Source: Bradyrhizobium sp. 190 (GTDB taxonomy: Bacteria; Pseudomonadota; Alphaproteobacteria; Rhizobiales; Xanthobacteraceae). Taken from it: a DNA stretch of 64,000 bases. The stretch spans positions 62,001 through 126,000 of the forward strand of contig NZ_JADPJL010000065.1 in the NCBI RefSeq assembly GCF_023073415.1, in the 5' to 3' direction. Every line of letters begins with the position of its first letter. Within the stretch, counting starts at the first letter, position 1. A program made the position numbers and the translations under genes. The notes under the pieces are model-generated. The model saw nothing but the letters and a program-made list of their open reading frames with translations, had not been told where the DNA came from and ran no database searches. Of the stretch, positions 52,865 through 61,330 are shown in pieces.

Positions 52865-54097
52865 CTATCCACCCTGCCTCAACCGCGCCAGCACCTTCAG
52901 CCCGCCATAGCCGTCGGCAGGCAGCAGCCCCATCTTGGTCTGATAGTCCTTCACCGCCTTCATGGTGTCATTGCCGACGCGGCCATCGGTGCCGCCGGTA
53001 TCGAAGCCGGCTTTTGTCAATCGCGTCTGCAGTTCCTGCACTTCGGGAAGCGTCAGCGCGCGCTCGGAGCCGGGGAAGGGCTGGATGAAGGGCGGCGCGC
53101 CCAAAATGCGGTCGCCGAGATGGCAGATCGCCAGCGCGTAGTTCATTGACGGGTTGTAGCTTTTCACCGAATAGAAATTCGGACCCAGCAGGAATGACGG
53201 ACCGCCGGCGACCGGCACCCACATCTGCGCCGATGCATTCGGCTGCGGGAACGGCTTGCCGTCGGCGCGGGTCACGCCGGCGCTGGCCCATGCCGCGTAG
53301 GTCCGGCTGCCGCTCGAAGCCCCGCCGGAGCTGCGGACCTCATAGCCCCAATGCTCGCCGCGGTGATACTTGCCGCGGTTGAGCAGATAGCGCGCGCTGG
53401 AGCCGAGTGCATCGTCCGGCCTGCCGAACGGCGAGACGCGGCCGTCCTTGTCATAGTCCATGCCGACATTGAGCCAGACTTCCGGCATCCATTGCGTATG
53501 GCCCATCGCGCCGGCCCAAGAGCCGCGCATTTCCTCCGGCGTGCCCCAGCCGCGGTCGACGATTTTCAGGGCGTTGATCAGTTCGGTTTCCCAATAGGCG
53601 CGGCGGCGGGGCTCGTTCCAGGCAAGCGCAGCGAGCGCCGGAAAGATCGGCCGCATATGGTTCTGCTGCACCAGCGGATCGCCATAGGCTGATTCAACGC
53701 CCCACAGCGCCAGCAAGGTGCCGCGCTCGACGCCGAAATCCTGCTCGATGCGCGCGAACAGCGCCTCGTGCTTCTTCAGGGCTTCACGGCCGTTGATGAT
53801 GCGCCAGTCCGATGCACGGCGATTGATGTACTGCCAGATCTGCTCGTGGAATTCCGGCTGCTTCTGCATCTGCCGGAACACGCTCATGTCGGGCTCGATG
53901 CGGCCCATCACCCGCGTCCAGGTCGCGTCCGAGATGCCCTTGGCGCGGGCACGCGCATGAAAATTGTCGCGCCACGCGTCGAAGCCGGGCGGCGCGGCAA
54001 GCGCGGAAAATCCCGTGGCGAGCAGGGCGCCGGCGCCGAGGCCGCCTTGCAGCAGGGCGCGGCGGGTCGGGGTCGTTGAGGAATCAGGCTGTTTCAT
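52865..54097 (-). CDS. lytic murein transglycosylase, MltB type, with peptidoglycan-binding domain
   Basis: A 410-residue exported enzyme. The signal has a twin-arginine look (TRRALLQGGLGAGALLATG). The catalytic domain has the family acid in LWGVESAYGDP, with GSWAGAMGHTQWMPE typical of SLT_2. The C terminus (about 340-405) is a peptidoglycan-binding type 1 domain (LQTRLTKAGFDTGGTDGRVGNDTMKAVKDYQ). It cleaves glycan strands in the periplasm to give anhydro-muropeptides, whose recycling would need anmK. Confidence 0.94.
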   Translation of the reverse strand: MKQPDSSTTPTRRALLQGGLGAGALLATGFSALAAPPGFDAWRDNFHARARAKGISDATWTRVMGRIEPDMSVFRQMQKQPEFHEQIWQYINRRASDWRIINGREALKKHEALFARIEQDFGVERGTLLALWGVESAYGDPLVQQNHMRPIFPALAALAWNEPRRRAYWETELINALKIVDRGWGTPEEMRGSWAGAMGHTQWMPEVWLNVGMDYDKDGRVSPFGRPDDALGSSARYLLNRGKYHRGEHWGYEVRSSGGASSGSRTYAAWASAGVTRADGKPFPQPNASAQMWVPVAGGPSFLLGPNFYSVKSYNPSMNYALAICHLGDRILGAPPFIQPFPGSERALTLPEVQELQTRLTKAGFDTGGTDGRVGNDTMKAVKDYQTKMGLLPADGYGGLKVLARLRQGG

Positions 54098-54164
54098 GCC
54101 GGCAGTCTAGCGGCGTGGCGGGCCTGCTTCAAAAGCCATGACGCCGCGGGAACCGGCGATTCCC

Positions 54165-54761
54165 TCACAAATCGGCGGCGATTTTGGCCAACCAGCGGCG
54201 GATCACAGTCTGGGCGTTGGCAGAGAGCCCGGCCGTCAGCCGCCGCTCGATCGCTTGCGCGTGCCGCCGGCATTTGTCGAGCAGTGCTGCGCCGCGCCGC
54301 GTCACGGTCCACTGCAGCACCCGGCCATGGATCGGGTGCGGGGTCTTTTTGATGGCGCCATCGCGCTCGAGGTTGCGGATGATGACGCCGACCGTCTGCG
54401 GCGTCAGCATCGCCACCCGCGCGAGGTCGGCGCCGGACAGTCCTGGATAGGCCTTCAACATCGTCAGCACCACGAATTGCGGCGGGGTCGCGCCGAGGTC
54501 GGCCAGCGCCCGCTCCATCGCCAGCCGCGTCGCGGCCTGGGCTTGGCGCAGCAGGTAGGCGAGGTAGCCATGCTCGCCGCGCTTGCCCTCGCCGGGCGGC
54601 GGCGGGCGCAGCACGCGTGCGGGATTTTCGGCGGATGTTTGCCGCGGCCGTCGGCCCGCGCTTCCGGCCGACGGTTTTCGCGATCCTTGTTTTTCTCGCG
54701 ATTTTTTCGCCGGTGCATTTCGCGACCGTGCCGTCGTGTTCCGTAGTGCCTTGCGCGGCAT
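54165..54761 (-). CDS. MarR family regulator with basic N-terminal tail
   Basis: A 198-residue protein. Residues about 65-195 form a MarR winged helix (GYLAYLLRQAQAATRLAMERAL; LSGADLARVAMLTPQTVGVIIRNLERDGAIKK). The first about 60 residues are an unusual Arg/Lys/Pro-rich disordered tail that may add unspecific DNA binding. The ATG at 54761 lies directly against the palindromic operator, giving almost no 5' leader. It diverges from the AhpD-like gene. Confidence 0.9.
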   Translation of the reverse strand: MPRKALRNTTARSRNAPAKKSREKQGSRKPSAGSAGRRPRQTSAENPARVLRPPPPGEGKRGEHGYLAYLLRQAQAATRLAMERALADLGATPPQFVVLTMLKAYPGLSGADLARVAMLTPQTVGVIIRNLERDGAIKKTPHPIHGRVLQWTVTRRGAALLDKCRRHAQAIERRLTAGLSANAQTVIRRWLAKIAADL

Positions 54762-54794
54762 ATCAGTGCTCTTATAATAAATCAGAGCATTGAT
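54751..54794. promoter_or_regulatory. divergent promoter with MarR-type operator
   Basis: Arms ATCAGTGCTCT (54762-54772) and AGAGCATTGAT (54784-54794) pair with one mismatch around 11 bases. A perfect -10 TATAAT (54773-54778) lies between them, with TTGCGC (54751-54756) 16 bases upstream as -35 for the rightward gene. A bound regulator would cover the promoter. The local sequence is strikingly AT-rich. Confidence 0.7.
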
Positions 54795-54811
54795 AACATG
54801 AGGCACAAGAG

Positions 54812-55291
54812 ATGTCACACGCCCGCAAAGAGTACAAAGACTTCATGTCGCTGACGCCAGACGCTTACGAGGCCGTGCTGGCACTCAGTCAGGTTGCGGG
54901 CAAGGCGGGCATGGACAAGCAACTGCTCGAACTGATCAAGCTGCGTGCCTCGCAGATCAATGGCTGCGCCTTCTGCGTGCAGTATCACATCCTGGAGAGC
55001 GAGAAGCTCGGCGTGCCCACCGACAAGCTCAACCTCGTGGTGGTCTGGCGCGAGGCGCCGCAGTTTTCGCAGCGCGAGCGCGCGGCGCTGGCATGGACGG
55101 AGGCGCTGACCTTGCTCAGCGAGGGTGTTAGCGACGAGGTCTATGCAGAGGCGAGTAGCGAATTCTCCGAAAAGGAGCTTGCCTATCTCACCTCCGCGGT
55201 CGCCTCGATCAATGTCTGGAACAGGTTCGGCGCCGCGTTTCGCTGGACTCCGCCGGCGCGGAAGACAGCGGTCGGCGCGGCGGCTTCGTAG
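54812..55291 (+). CDS. carboxymuconolactone decarboxylase/AhpD-like protein
   Basis: A 159-residue helical protein of the AhpD/CMD family with the redox motif Cys52-Ala-Phe-Cys55 and His59 in CAFCVQYH. Members with this motif act as peroxidase reductants or respond to electrophiles. The ATG at 54812 follows CACAAGAG. It is most likely the target of the divergent MarR regulator. Confidence 0.92.
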   Translation: MSHARKEYKDFMSLTPDAYEAVLALSQVAGKAGMDKQLLELIKLRASQINGCAFCVQYHILESEKLGVPTDKLNLVVVWREAPQFSQRERAALAWTEALTLLSEGVSDEVYAEASSEFSEKELAYLTSAVASINVWNRFGAAFRWTPPARKTAVGAAAS

Positions 55292-55464
55292 AAATCAAGG
55301 CGTGGGCTCATTGGCACCGAACCAAATACTGATCGGTGTTGTGCGTTGATGAAGTCCAGGCAGTTGGCTGCCAGCTTATCGTATGCGTTTTTCCAACGTT
55401 GCCTTGATTTCTGCACTATTTGAGCAGCAAATGGCGCCTAATGTGACGCTTTGGAGGACTGGCG

Positions 55465-56094
55465 GTGCCGAAGTCCGGGGTGGCGTTGTTGCTTATGGGG
55501 TTGCTTGGGTTTGGGCTCGGCGGTTGCATGCAATCGACGCTCGCGCCGACGTCGAATGCCAGTTTGAGCCCAAGGGACCGGCAGTTGCTGGCCCGTCCGC
55601 CTTATGCGCGGGCGGACATTCCCGAGACCTATCGCCGGCATATTGTCGACTACATGCGCAAAGAGCAGCCAGGCACGATCCTGGTCGATACCAATGCACG
55701 CTATCTGTATTACGTCCTGCCGGGCGGCAAGGCGGTCCGCTACGGCGTGACGGTGGGAGAGGAAGCGTTGGCCTGGTCCGGCGTCGCGACGGTTGGCCGT
55801 ATGGCTGAATGGCCCGACTGGATTCCGACGGCGGAGATCCAGGCTCGGCTCGGCCCTTACCCAAAGCGCATCGCCGGAGGTCCCGAAAATCCGCTCGGCG
55901 CGCGGGCGATCTACCTTTACCAGGGCAACAAGGACACCCTGTACCGTATCCACGGCACCAACCAGCCGGAATATATCGGCCAGGCCATTTCGTCCGGCTG
56001 CATCCGCATGACCAACGAGGACGTCATCGATCTCGTGAATCGGGTGAAGCCAGGTGCGATCGTCGTCGTCCTCCCGCCAGGTCGGAGCGCGTAG
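55465..56094 (+). CDS. L,D-transpeptidase lipoprotein (YkuD family)
   Basis: A 209-residue protein with lipobox GLGG and Cys21, so probably anchored to a membrane. The YkuD catalytic region has His163 in IHGTNQPEYIG and Cys179 in SSGCIRM. It crosslinks peptidoglycan by 3-3 bonds or attaches proteins to it. The start is GTG 55465 with GGAGG upstream. A second L,D-transpeptidase follows within about 20 bases. Confidence 0.93.
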   Translation: MPKSGVALLLMGLLGFGLGGCMQSTLAPTSNASLSPRDRQLLARPPYARADIPETYRRHIVDYMRKEQPGTILVDTNARYLYYVLPGGKAVRYGVTVGEEALAWSGVATVGRMAEWPDWIPTAEIQARLGPYPKRIAGGPENPLGARAIYLYQGNKDTLYRIHGTNQPEYIGQAISSGCIRMTNEDVIDLVNRVKPGAIVVVLPPGRSA

Positions 56095-56116
56095 ATGGGG
56101 CTTATCGCAGGTTCCC

Positions 56117-57619
56117 GTGGCTGATCAGGGCTCGCCGCAGGTCACTCGCGGCCTGTTGCGCTGGCGCCTTTATCTTGCCGTTGCCAGTCTGGCCGTATTG
56201 GTCGCGGCGGGAGGCGATGCGGGCGCCAGAAGCGGCGCACGCTCGATCGAGTCCATCGAGACGCGCAGCGCCGGCGAGCCGCTCATGGCCATCGTTTCGC
56301 TCCGCAACCAGCGGATCACCGTCTACGACGCCAAGGGGTGGATTCTGCGGGCGCCCATATCGAGCGGCACGAAGGGACGCGAAACGCCCGCAGGCATCTT
56401 CAGCGTCATCCAGAAAGTCGAGGAGCATTACTCGAACCTGTATGACGACGCCTTCATGCCGCACATGCAGCGCATCACGTGGTCAGGCATCGCACTCCAT
56501 GGCGGCGTCCTGCCGGGGCGGCCGGCATCCCATGGCTGTATCCGGCTGCCCTTCGACTTCGCCGAACGCCTGTTCGACGCGACCGAGATGGGCATGCGGG
56601 TGATCGTGGCGCCATCAGATGTGGCGCCCGTTGAGTTTGCCCATCCGGTTCCGTTCCAAGCCAAGCCGGGAGCCGGCGCCATGGCCGCTGCGCGCACGGC
56701 AGAGGCGCAAGAGGCTGCGAGGAAAGCGGCCGAGGCGCGACTCGCCGCCGGGACCGCCTTGCGAGAGGCCACGCAGGCCAGGGCGCCGGTTCGCGCGGCG
56801 GAAAACCTGAAGCGCAGGGCCGAGGCGCAATTGGCGGCCGCCGAGACCAAACTTGGCTCTGACATCTCGGCGGAGGCAAAGGAGCAGGCTGAGGACGCCA
56901 AGGCGCAGGCCATCGCCAAAATAGCGGAACTGCAGCTGCAGTGGGACGTCGCCAACGTGGTCCTGCAACTGAGGCTCGATGCCGTCACGTCTGCGCGCGA
57001 AGCCGCCGACGCGGCCGAGGTTGCGCGCGCCGCGGCAGCCGAGGCGGTCCGCGAGATCGCACGCGAACTCCAGCCGGTATCGGTGTTGATCAGCCGCAAG
57101 AACCAGCGGCTTTATGTCCGTCAAGCATTCAAGCCCATCCTTGAAAGTCCGGTCACGATCGCAGATCCCGACCGTCCAATCGGTACGCATGTCTTCACCG
57201 CCATCGAGCGCACGGCCGACGATGCCAAGGTGCGGTGGAGCGTCGTTTCACTGGAGGGCGGGCGCTCGTCCAATGCCTCGGTTGAGCCCCGCGACCGCGC
57301 GCGCGGGAGCAGTGGTCGCGACGTTGAGCCGGTGCCGACGGACCCGGACGGCGTAAAGGCCGCGCTCGGCCGCGTCGCCATTCCGCAGGACGTATTGGAT
57401 CGCATCGGCAACATCACACCGCGATCTTCCCTGATCGTCACGGACGAGGCGTTGAGTTCGGAGACCGGCAAGGGGACGGAATTCGTGGTGGTGTTGAGCG
57501 GCGAACCGCAAGGCGGCATCAAGAGGCGGCGACGCAGTCCGGGGGCTGACTTCCGCTACTCGCGCCCACGCAGCCAGCCTTTCTGGCACTCGCCTTTCGG
57601 GAGCCCCTTCACCTGGTGA
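56117..57619 (+). CDS. large L,D-transpeptidase with alanine-rich coiled coil
   Basis: About 500 residues: an N-terminal membrane segment (LYLAVASLAVLVAAGG), a YkuD domain (about 57-170; SHGCIRLP with Cys141), then a long Ala/Glu/Arg-rich coiled coil (about 185-325). A C-terminal region (VSVLISRKNQRLYVRQAFKPILESP) resembles the first strands of a second YkuD domain without the catalytic Cys. The start is uncertain: GTG 56117 gives a good signal anchor, but the frame is open to GTG 56054. It forms a pair with the preceding lipoprotein gene. Confidence 0.85.
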   Translation: MADQGSPQVTRGLLRWRLYLAVASLAVLVAAGGDAGARSGARSIESIETRSAGEPLMAIVSLRNQRITVYDAKGWILRAPISSGTKGRETPAGIFSVIQKVEEHYSNLYDDAFMPHMQRITWSGIALHGGVLPGRPASHGCIRLPFDFAERLFDATEMGMRVIVAPSDVAPVEFAHPVPFQAKPGAGAMAAARTAEAQEAARKAAEARLAAGTALREATQARAPVRAAENLKRRAEAQLAAAETKLGSDISAEAKEQAEDAKAQAIAKIAELQLQWDVANVVLQLRLDAVTSAREAADAAEVARAAAAEAVREIARELQPVSVLISRKNQRLYVRQAFKPILESPVTIADPDRPIGTHVFTAIERTADDAKVRWSVVSLEGGRSSNASVEPRDRARGSSGRDVEPVPTDPDGVKAALGRVAIPQDVLDRIGNITPRSSLIVTDEALSSETGKGTEFVVVLSGEPQGGIKRRRRSPGADFRYSRPRSQPFWHSPFGSPFTW

Positions 57620-57907
57620 GCCCATTCGTCGAGTGCAGCTGTCGCTGGGCGCATCCCAGCGTTCGCAAGGCACCTTAATACTCAGATAGCAACGACGAGT
57701 GCGGCTATGACGCCGCGACTTCTGTGAAATGTTGCGGATCGCATCGGCGTCGGTTGCCGTCAAATATGTGGCTGCCCGCGCGCGATAAAGCTTTCATCCT
57801 TTCGTATTCTCATCTCCAAAGCGCCACAGAGTGGGCTCCCGATCCCAGCCTGCATGGCTTCGCAGAGACGTCCGGAATTCCACAGCTCGGAAATCAGGGA
57901 GACGGAC

Positions 57908-60900
57908 ATGCAACTCATTCGAGCAGACCTCGATTTCATTCTCGCGCAAATTCGATCCGCTGAAACCGACGCACCTTTGGAGGACCCTTCTCGTCCGTTT
58001 GGGCTGCGGACGGTTGACGGCACGAACAACAGCGTGGTGCCAGGCCAGTCGGACTTCGGCGCCGCGGATCGGGTGTTCCCTCGGATGACCGATCCTGTGT
58101 TCCGCGAAGCGGACCTCGGGACGTCCTATTCCCAGACCAAAGATACAGTGATCGACGCCCAACCGCGGATCATCAGCAATCTGATTGCCGACCAGAACGC
58201 GAACAGCAACCCGGCGGCCGCCGCAGTCGACAGCGATGGCGACGGGGTTGTTCCGAACGTAAATTCCGATGGCGCGGCGCCGTTCAATCAGTGGTTCACG
58301 TTCTTCGGCCAGTTCTTCGACCATGGCCTGGATCTAGTGAACAAGGGCGAGAGCGGGAACGTGTTTATCCCACTGCAGCCGGACGACCCTCTCTACGTTG
58401 AAGGCAGCCCGACCAATTTCATGGTGTTGACGCGTGCGACCAACCTGGCCGGGGCAGACGGGAAGGTAGGGACTTCGGACGATATCCACGAGCACACGAA
58501 CCAGACGACGCCGTTCATCGATCAGAACCAGACGTACACGTCGCATCCGTCACACCAGGTTTTTTTGCGCGAGTACGCGCTTGACGCCAACGGCAATCCG
58601 GTGGCAACCGGACGTCTGCTCGAAGGCGCCGATGGCGGCCTGGCAACATGGGCTGACGTCAAGGCGCAAGCGCGGGAGCTGCTCGGCATCGATCTGACCG
58701 ATGCCGATGCGACCAACATTCCCTTGCTGGCAACCGACCCTTATGGGCGCTTCCTGGCCGGAGCTCATGGATACGCCCAACTCGTGATGCCCGGCGCTGA
58801 CGGCATTGCGGGCACGCCCGACGACATCCTGACTGAAGGCAACCCCGCCAGTCCCATCAGCACCACCGGAGCGATCCGCACCGGACACGCCTTTCTGAAC
58901 GACATTGCCCATGATGCCGTTCCGACCGACAAGGTCGCGGACGGCGACACGGAGGTCAGCCTCTCGAACCTTGACGGGTCGGATACGAGCGGCAATTACG
59001 ACAATGAGCTGCTCGATGCCCACTACATCACCGGCGACGGACGCGGGAATGAGAATATTGGCTTGACCGCCGTTCATCACGTTTTCCACGCGGAACACAA
59101 CCGGTTGATCGGGCACCTGAAGGAGGTGATCCTGGCCGAAGTGGACAACGATCCAGCTTTCGTGAGCCAGTGGCTGAAGCCGGGAGCGGATATGTCCGAC
59201 GGCATCCAGGAGAGTGACTGGAATGGCGAGTACCTGTTCCAAGCCAGCAGATTTGCGACCGAGATGCAATACCAGCATCTCGTCTTCGAGGACTTTGCAC
59301 GCAGCATCCAGCCGAACATCGATGAATTCGAGGCGCACGACGTCACCATCGATCCCGCGATCGTGGCCGAGTTCGCGCACACGGTCTATCGGTTCGGGCA
59401 CTCGCTGCTGCGCGAGACTGTTGACCGTCTGGATGCCGACGGCAACGTGGTCGACGCCAAAGCCGAGGTGGCGGGCGATCAGCAGCTCAGCCTGATTGAC
59501 GCCTTCCTCAACCCGCTCGCCTATGCGGAGCGTGGCGCCGACGGCGATGCTGCAGCGGAGATCGTGCGCGGAGCAACGGGCGAGGTCGCCAACAGCGTCG
59601 ACGAATTCGTTACCGATGCGCTGCGCAACAATCTTCTCGGTTTGCCTCTTGACCTTGCGACAATCAACCTCGCGCGCGGCCGTGACACCGGCGTGGCACC
59701 GCTCAACAGTGTCCGCGAGCAGTTCTACGCAAAAACCGGCGATCCCGATCTCAAGCCATATGCGAGCTGGGCGGAATTCGGCAGCGGCATCAAGCACCCG
59801 GAGTCTCTCGTCAACTTCATTGCAGCGTACGGCGTTCATCCGTTGCTCGCTGCTGCCGCCACGGTAGCGGAGAAACGTGCCGCTGCCGTCACGCTCGTCT
59901 ATGGGACGGCGGATGACCCGACCACGGAGGCAGACGAGAGCGTTGGGCCGGACACTGATTTTCTTAACGGCACTGGAGCCTTCGCCGGTGTCGAGACTGG
60001 TCTCAATGACGTTGATCTGTGGATCGGGGGTCTGGCGGAGAAGCCGCTGGCGTCGGGCGGACTGCTGGGCTCGACCTTCAACTTCGTGTTCGAGACTCAG
60101 ATGGAAAATTTGCAGAATGGTGACCGCTTTTACTACCTGTCGCGGTTGGAAGGTACGAATTTCCTGAATCAGCTCGAGGGCACCTCATTCTCCGAGTTGG
60201 TGATGCGCAACACTGGTACCATTCACCTTCCCTTCGACGTCTTCGCGGTGCCCACCTACACGATCGAAGCCGGCGATCCGTCAACCTATCCGGTCGACGC
60301 TGCGGGAAATCCATTGGTGATGACCAACCATGGAGGCGAGCTAGGTTTTCTTGGCGACGATCACGTCGTGATCGGCGGCACCGGCCGGACGGACAGGATT
60401 CAGTCCGGCGCCGGGGACGATACGCTCTGGGGCGACGGTGGCAACGATGTCCTCGACGGCGCCCTCGGCAACGATGCCGTGATCGGTGGCGATGGCAACG
60501 ACCGCCTGACGGGCGGCGACGATGACGACTTTGTCAACGGCGCCGCCGGAAACGACAAGGTCTGGGGCGGCGCAGGCTCCGATCTACTCGTCGGCCTGGA
60601 GGGTCGCGACCGTATCGAGGCCGGCGATGGCGACGACGAGGTCTTCGGGGGCCTCGGCAATGACCAGATCTTCGGAGGCGCCGGCAACGACGAGCTGCTG
60701 GGGAACGAGGGCGATGACTGGATGAAGGGGGGACAGGGCGACGACCACCTAATCGGTGATAACGGCAATCCGTTCGGCGAGCCGCTCCCGGACACGGACA
60801 CGGCCCTGTTCTCGGGTAAGGCAAAGAACTACACGATCAATCACAACGCCGATGGGTCAATCACGGTCACCGACAAAGTCGGTGCCGAGGGCACGGACAC

Positions 60901-61267
60901 GCTGCAGAATATCGAACGCCTGCAATTTGCGGATCGGATGATTTTGGCAGACGGGACGACCACGCCGAAGGGTGGCCATGGCTCTGGTGACCACGGCTTT
61001 GGATGGTGGGGCCAGCTTCGCGACTCGGTCACCAGCGGTCAGACGCCTGCGACCGGCACGAGCGCAGGGGGGCCCGCAGGTCAGGGTTCTGCTACGGCGC
61101 ATGCGAACGGCTCGACCGCATCGTCCCTGGCAAGCCAGAGCTTTGCGCTGCTGAACCAGTATATGGCCGGCAGCTCCGGCCGGGTCGATCCCGGTCAGAT
61201 CGCGGCGCCCGTGTCGAATGGCGCCATCCGGGGTCAGGATTCCTTCCTGACCAGACCGCAGCATTGA
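57908..61267 (+). CDS. animal-type haem peroxidase with RTX calcium-binding repeats
   Basis: A 1119-residue extracellular protein. The peroxidase domain (about 80-800) has the distal histidine in FFGQFFDHGLDLV (His139), the substrate-side block HHVFHAEHNRLI and the proximal histidine in YRFGHSLLRE (His498). Residues about 822-950 contain roughly ten RTX nonapeptides of GGxGxDxhx type (for example GGDGNDRLTGGDDDD). There is no N-terminal signal, so export by a type I system is expected; none is in the window. The ATG at 57908 has GGGAG upstream. It may oxidise halides or phenolics. Confidence 0.93.
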   Translation: MQLIRADLDFILAQIRSAETDAPLEDPSRPFGLRTVDGTNNSVVPGQSDFGAADRVFPRMTDPVFREADLGTSYSQTKDTVIDAQPRIISNLIADQNANSNPAAAAVDSDGDGVVPNVNSDGAAPFNQWFTFFGQFFDHGLDLVNKGESGNVFIPLQPDDPLYVEGSPTNFMVLTRATNLAGADGKVGTSDDIHEHTNQTTPFIDQNQTYTSHPSHQVFLREYALDANGNPVATGRLLEGADGGLATWADVKAQARELLGIDLTDADATNIPLLATDPYGRFLAGAHGYAQLVMPGADGIAGTPDDILTEGNPASPISTTGAIRTGHAFLNDIAHDAVPTDKVADGDTEVSLSNLDGSDTSGNYDNELLDAHYITGDGRGNENIGLTAVHHVFHAEHNRLIGHLKEVILAEVDNDPAFVSQWLKPGADMSDGIQESDWNGEYLFQASRFATEMQYQHLVFEDFARSIQPNIDEFEAHDVTIDPAIVAEFAHTVYRFGHSLLRETVDRLDADGNVVDAKAEVAGDQQLSLIDAFLNPLAYAERGADGDAAAEIVRGATGEVANSVDEFVTDALRNNLLGLPLDLATINLARGRDTGVAPLNSVREQFYAKTGDPDLKPYASWAEFGSGIKHPESLVNFIAAYGVHPLLAAAATVAEKRAAAVTLVYGTADDPTTEADESVGPDTDFLNGTGAFAGVETGLNDVDLWIGGLAEKPLASGGLLGSTFNFVFETQMENLQNGDRFYYLSRLEGTNFLNQLEGTSFSELVMRNTGTIHLPFDVFAVPTYTIEAGDPSTYPVDAAGNPLVMTNHGGELGFLGDDHVVIGGTGRTDRIQSGAGDDTLWGDGGNDVLDGALGNDAVIGGDGNDRLTGGDDDDFVNGAAGNDKVWGGAGSDLLVGLEGRDRIEAGDGDDEVFGGLGNDQIFGGAGNDELLGNEGDDWMKGGQGDDHLIGDNGNPFGEPLPDTDTALFSGKAKNYTINHNADGSITVTDKVGAEGTDTLQNIERLQFADRMILADGTTTPKGGHGSGDHGFGWWGQLRDSVTSGQTPATGTSAGGPAGQGSATAHANGSTASSLASQSFALLNQYMAGSSGRVDPGQIAAPVSNGAIRGQDSFLTRPQH

Positions 61268-61274
61268 TCCGCTT

Positions 61275-61298
61275 CCGCACCCGGGCGCCTGGGTGCGG
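61275..61298 (+). terminator. GC hairpin after the RTX peroxidase
   Basis: CCGCACCC-N8-GGGTGCGG is a perfect 8-bp stem eight bases past the stop codon. There is no T run. It lies between convergent genes and may stop transcription from either side. Confidence 0.45.
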
Positions 61299-61330
61299 GC
61301 AAGAATCCGATACGCAGTACCGCAACGACC

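Noticed and set aside
60376..60760. Regular short repeats that might suggest a repeat array
   Set aside because: They are degenerate codons for glycine/aspartate RTX nonapeptides in frame with the peroxidase, not DNA repeats with spacers.
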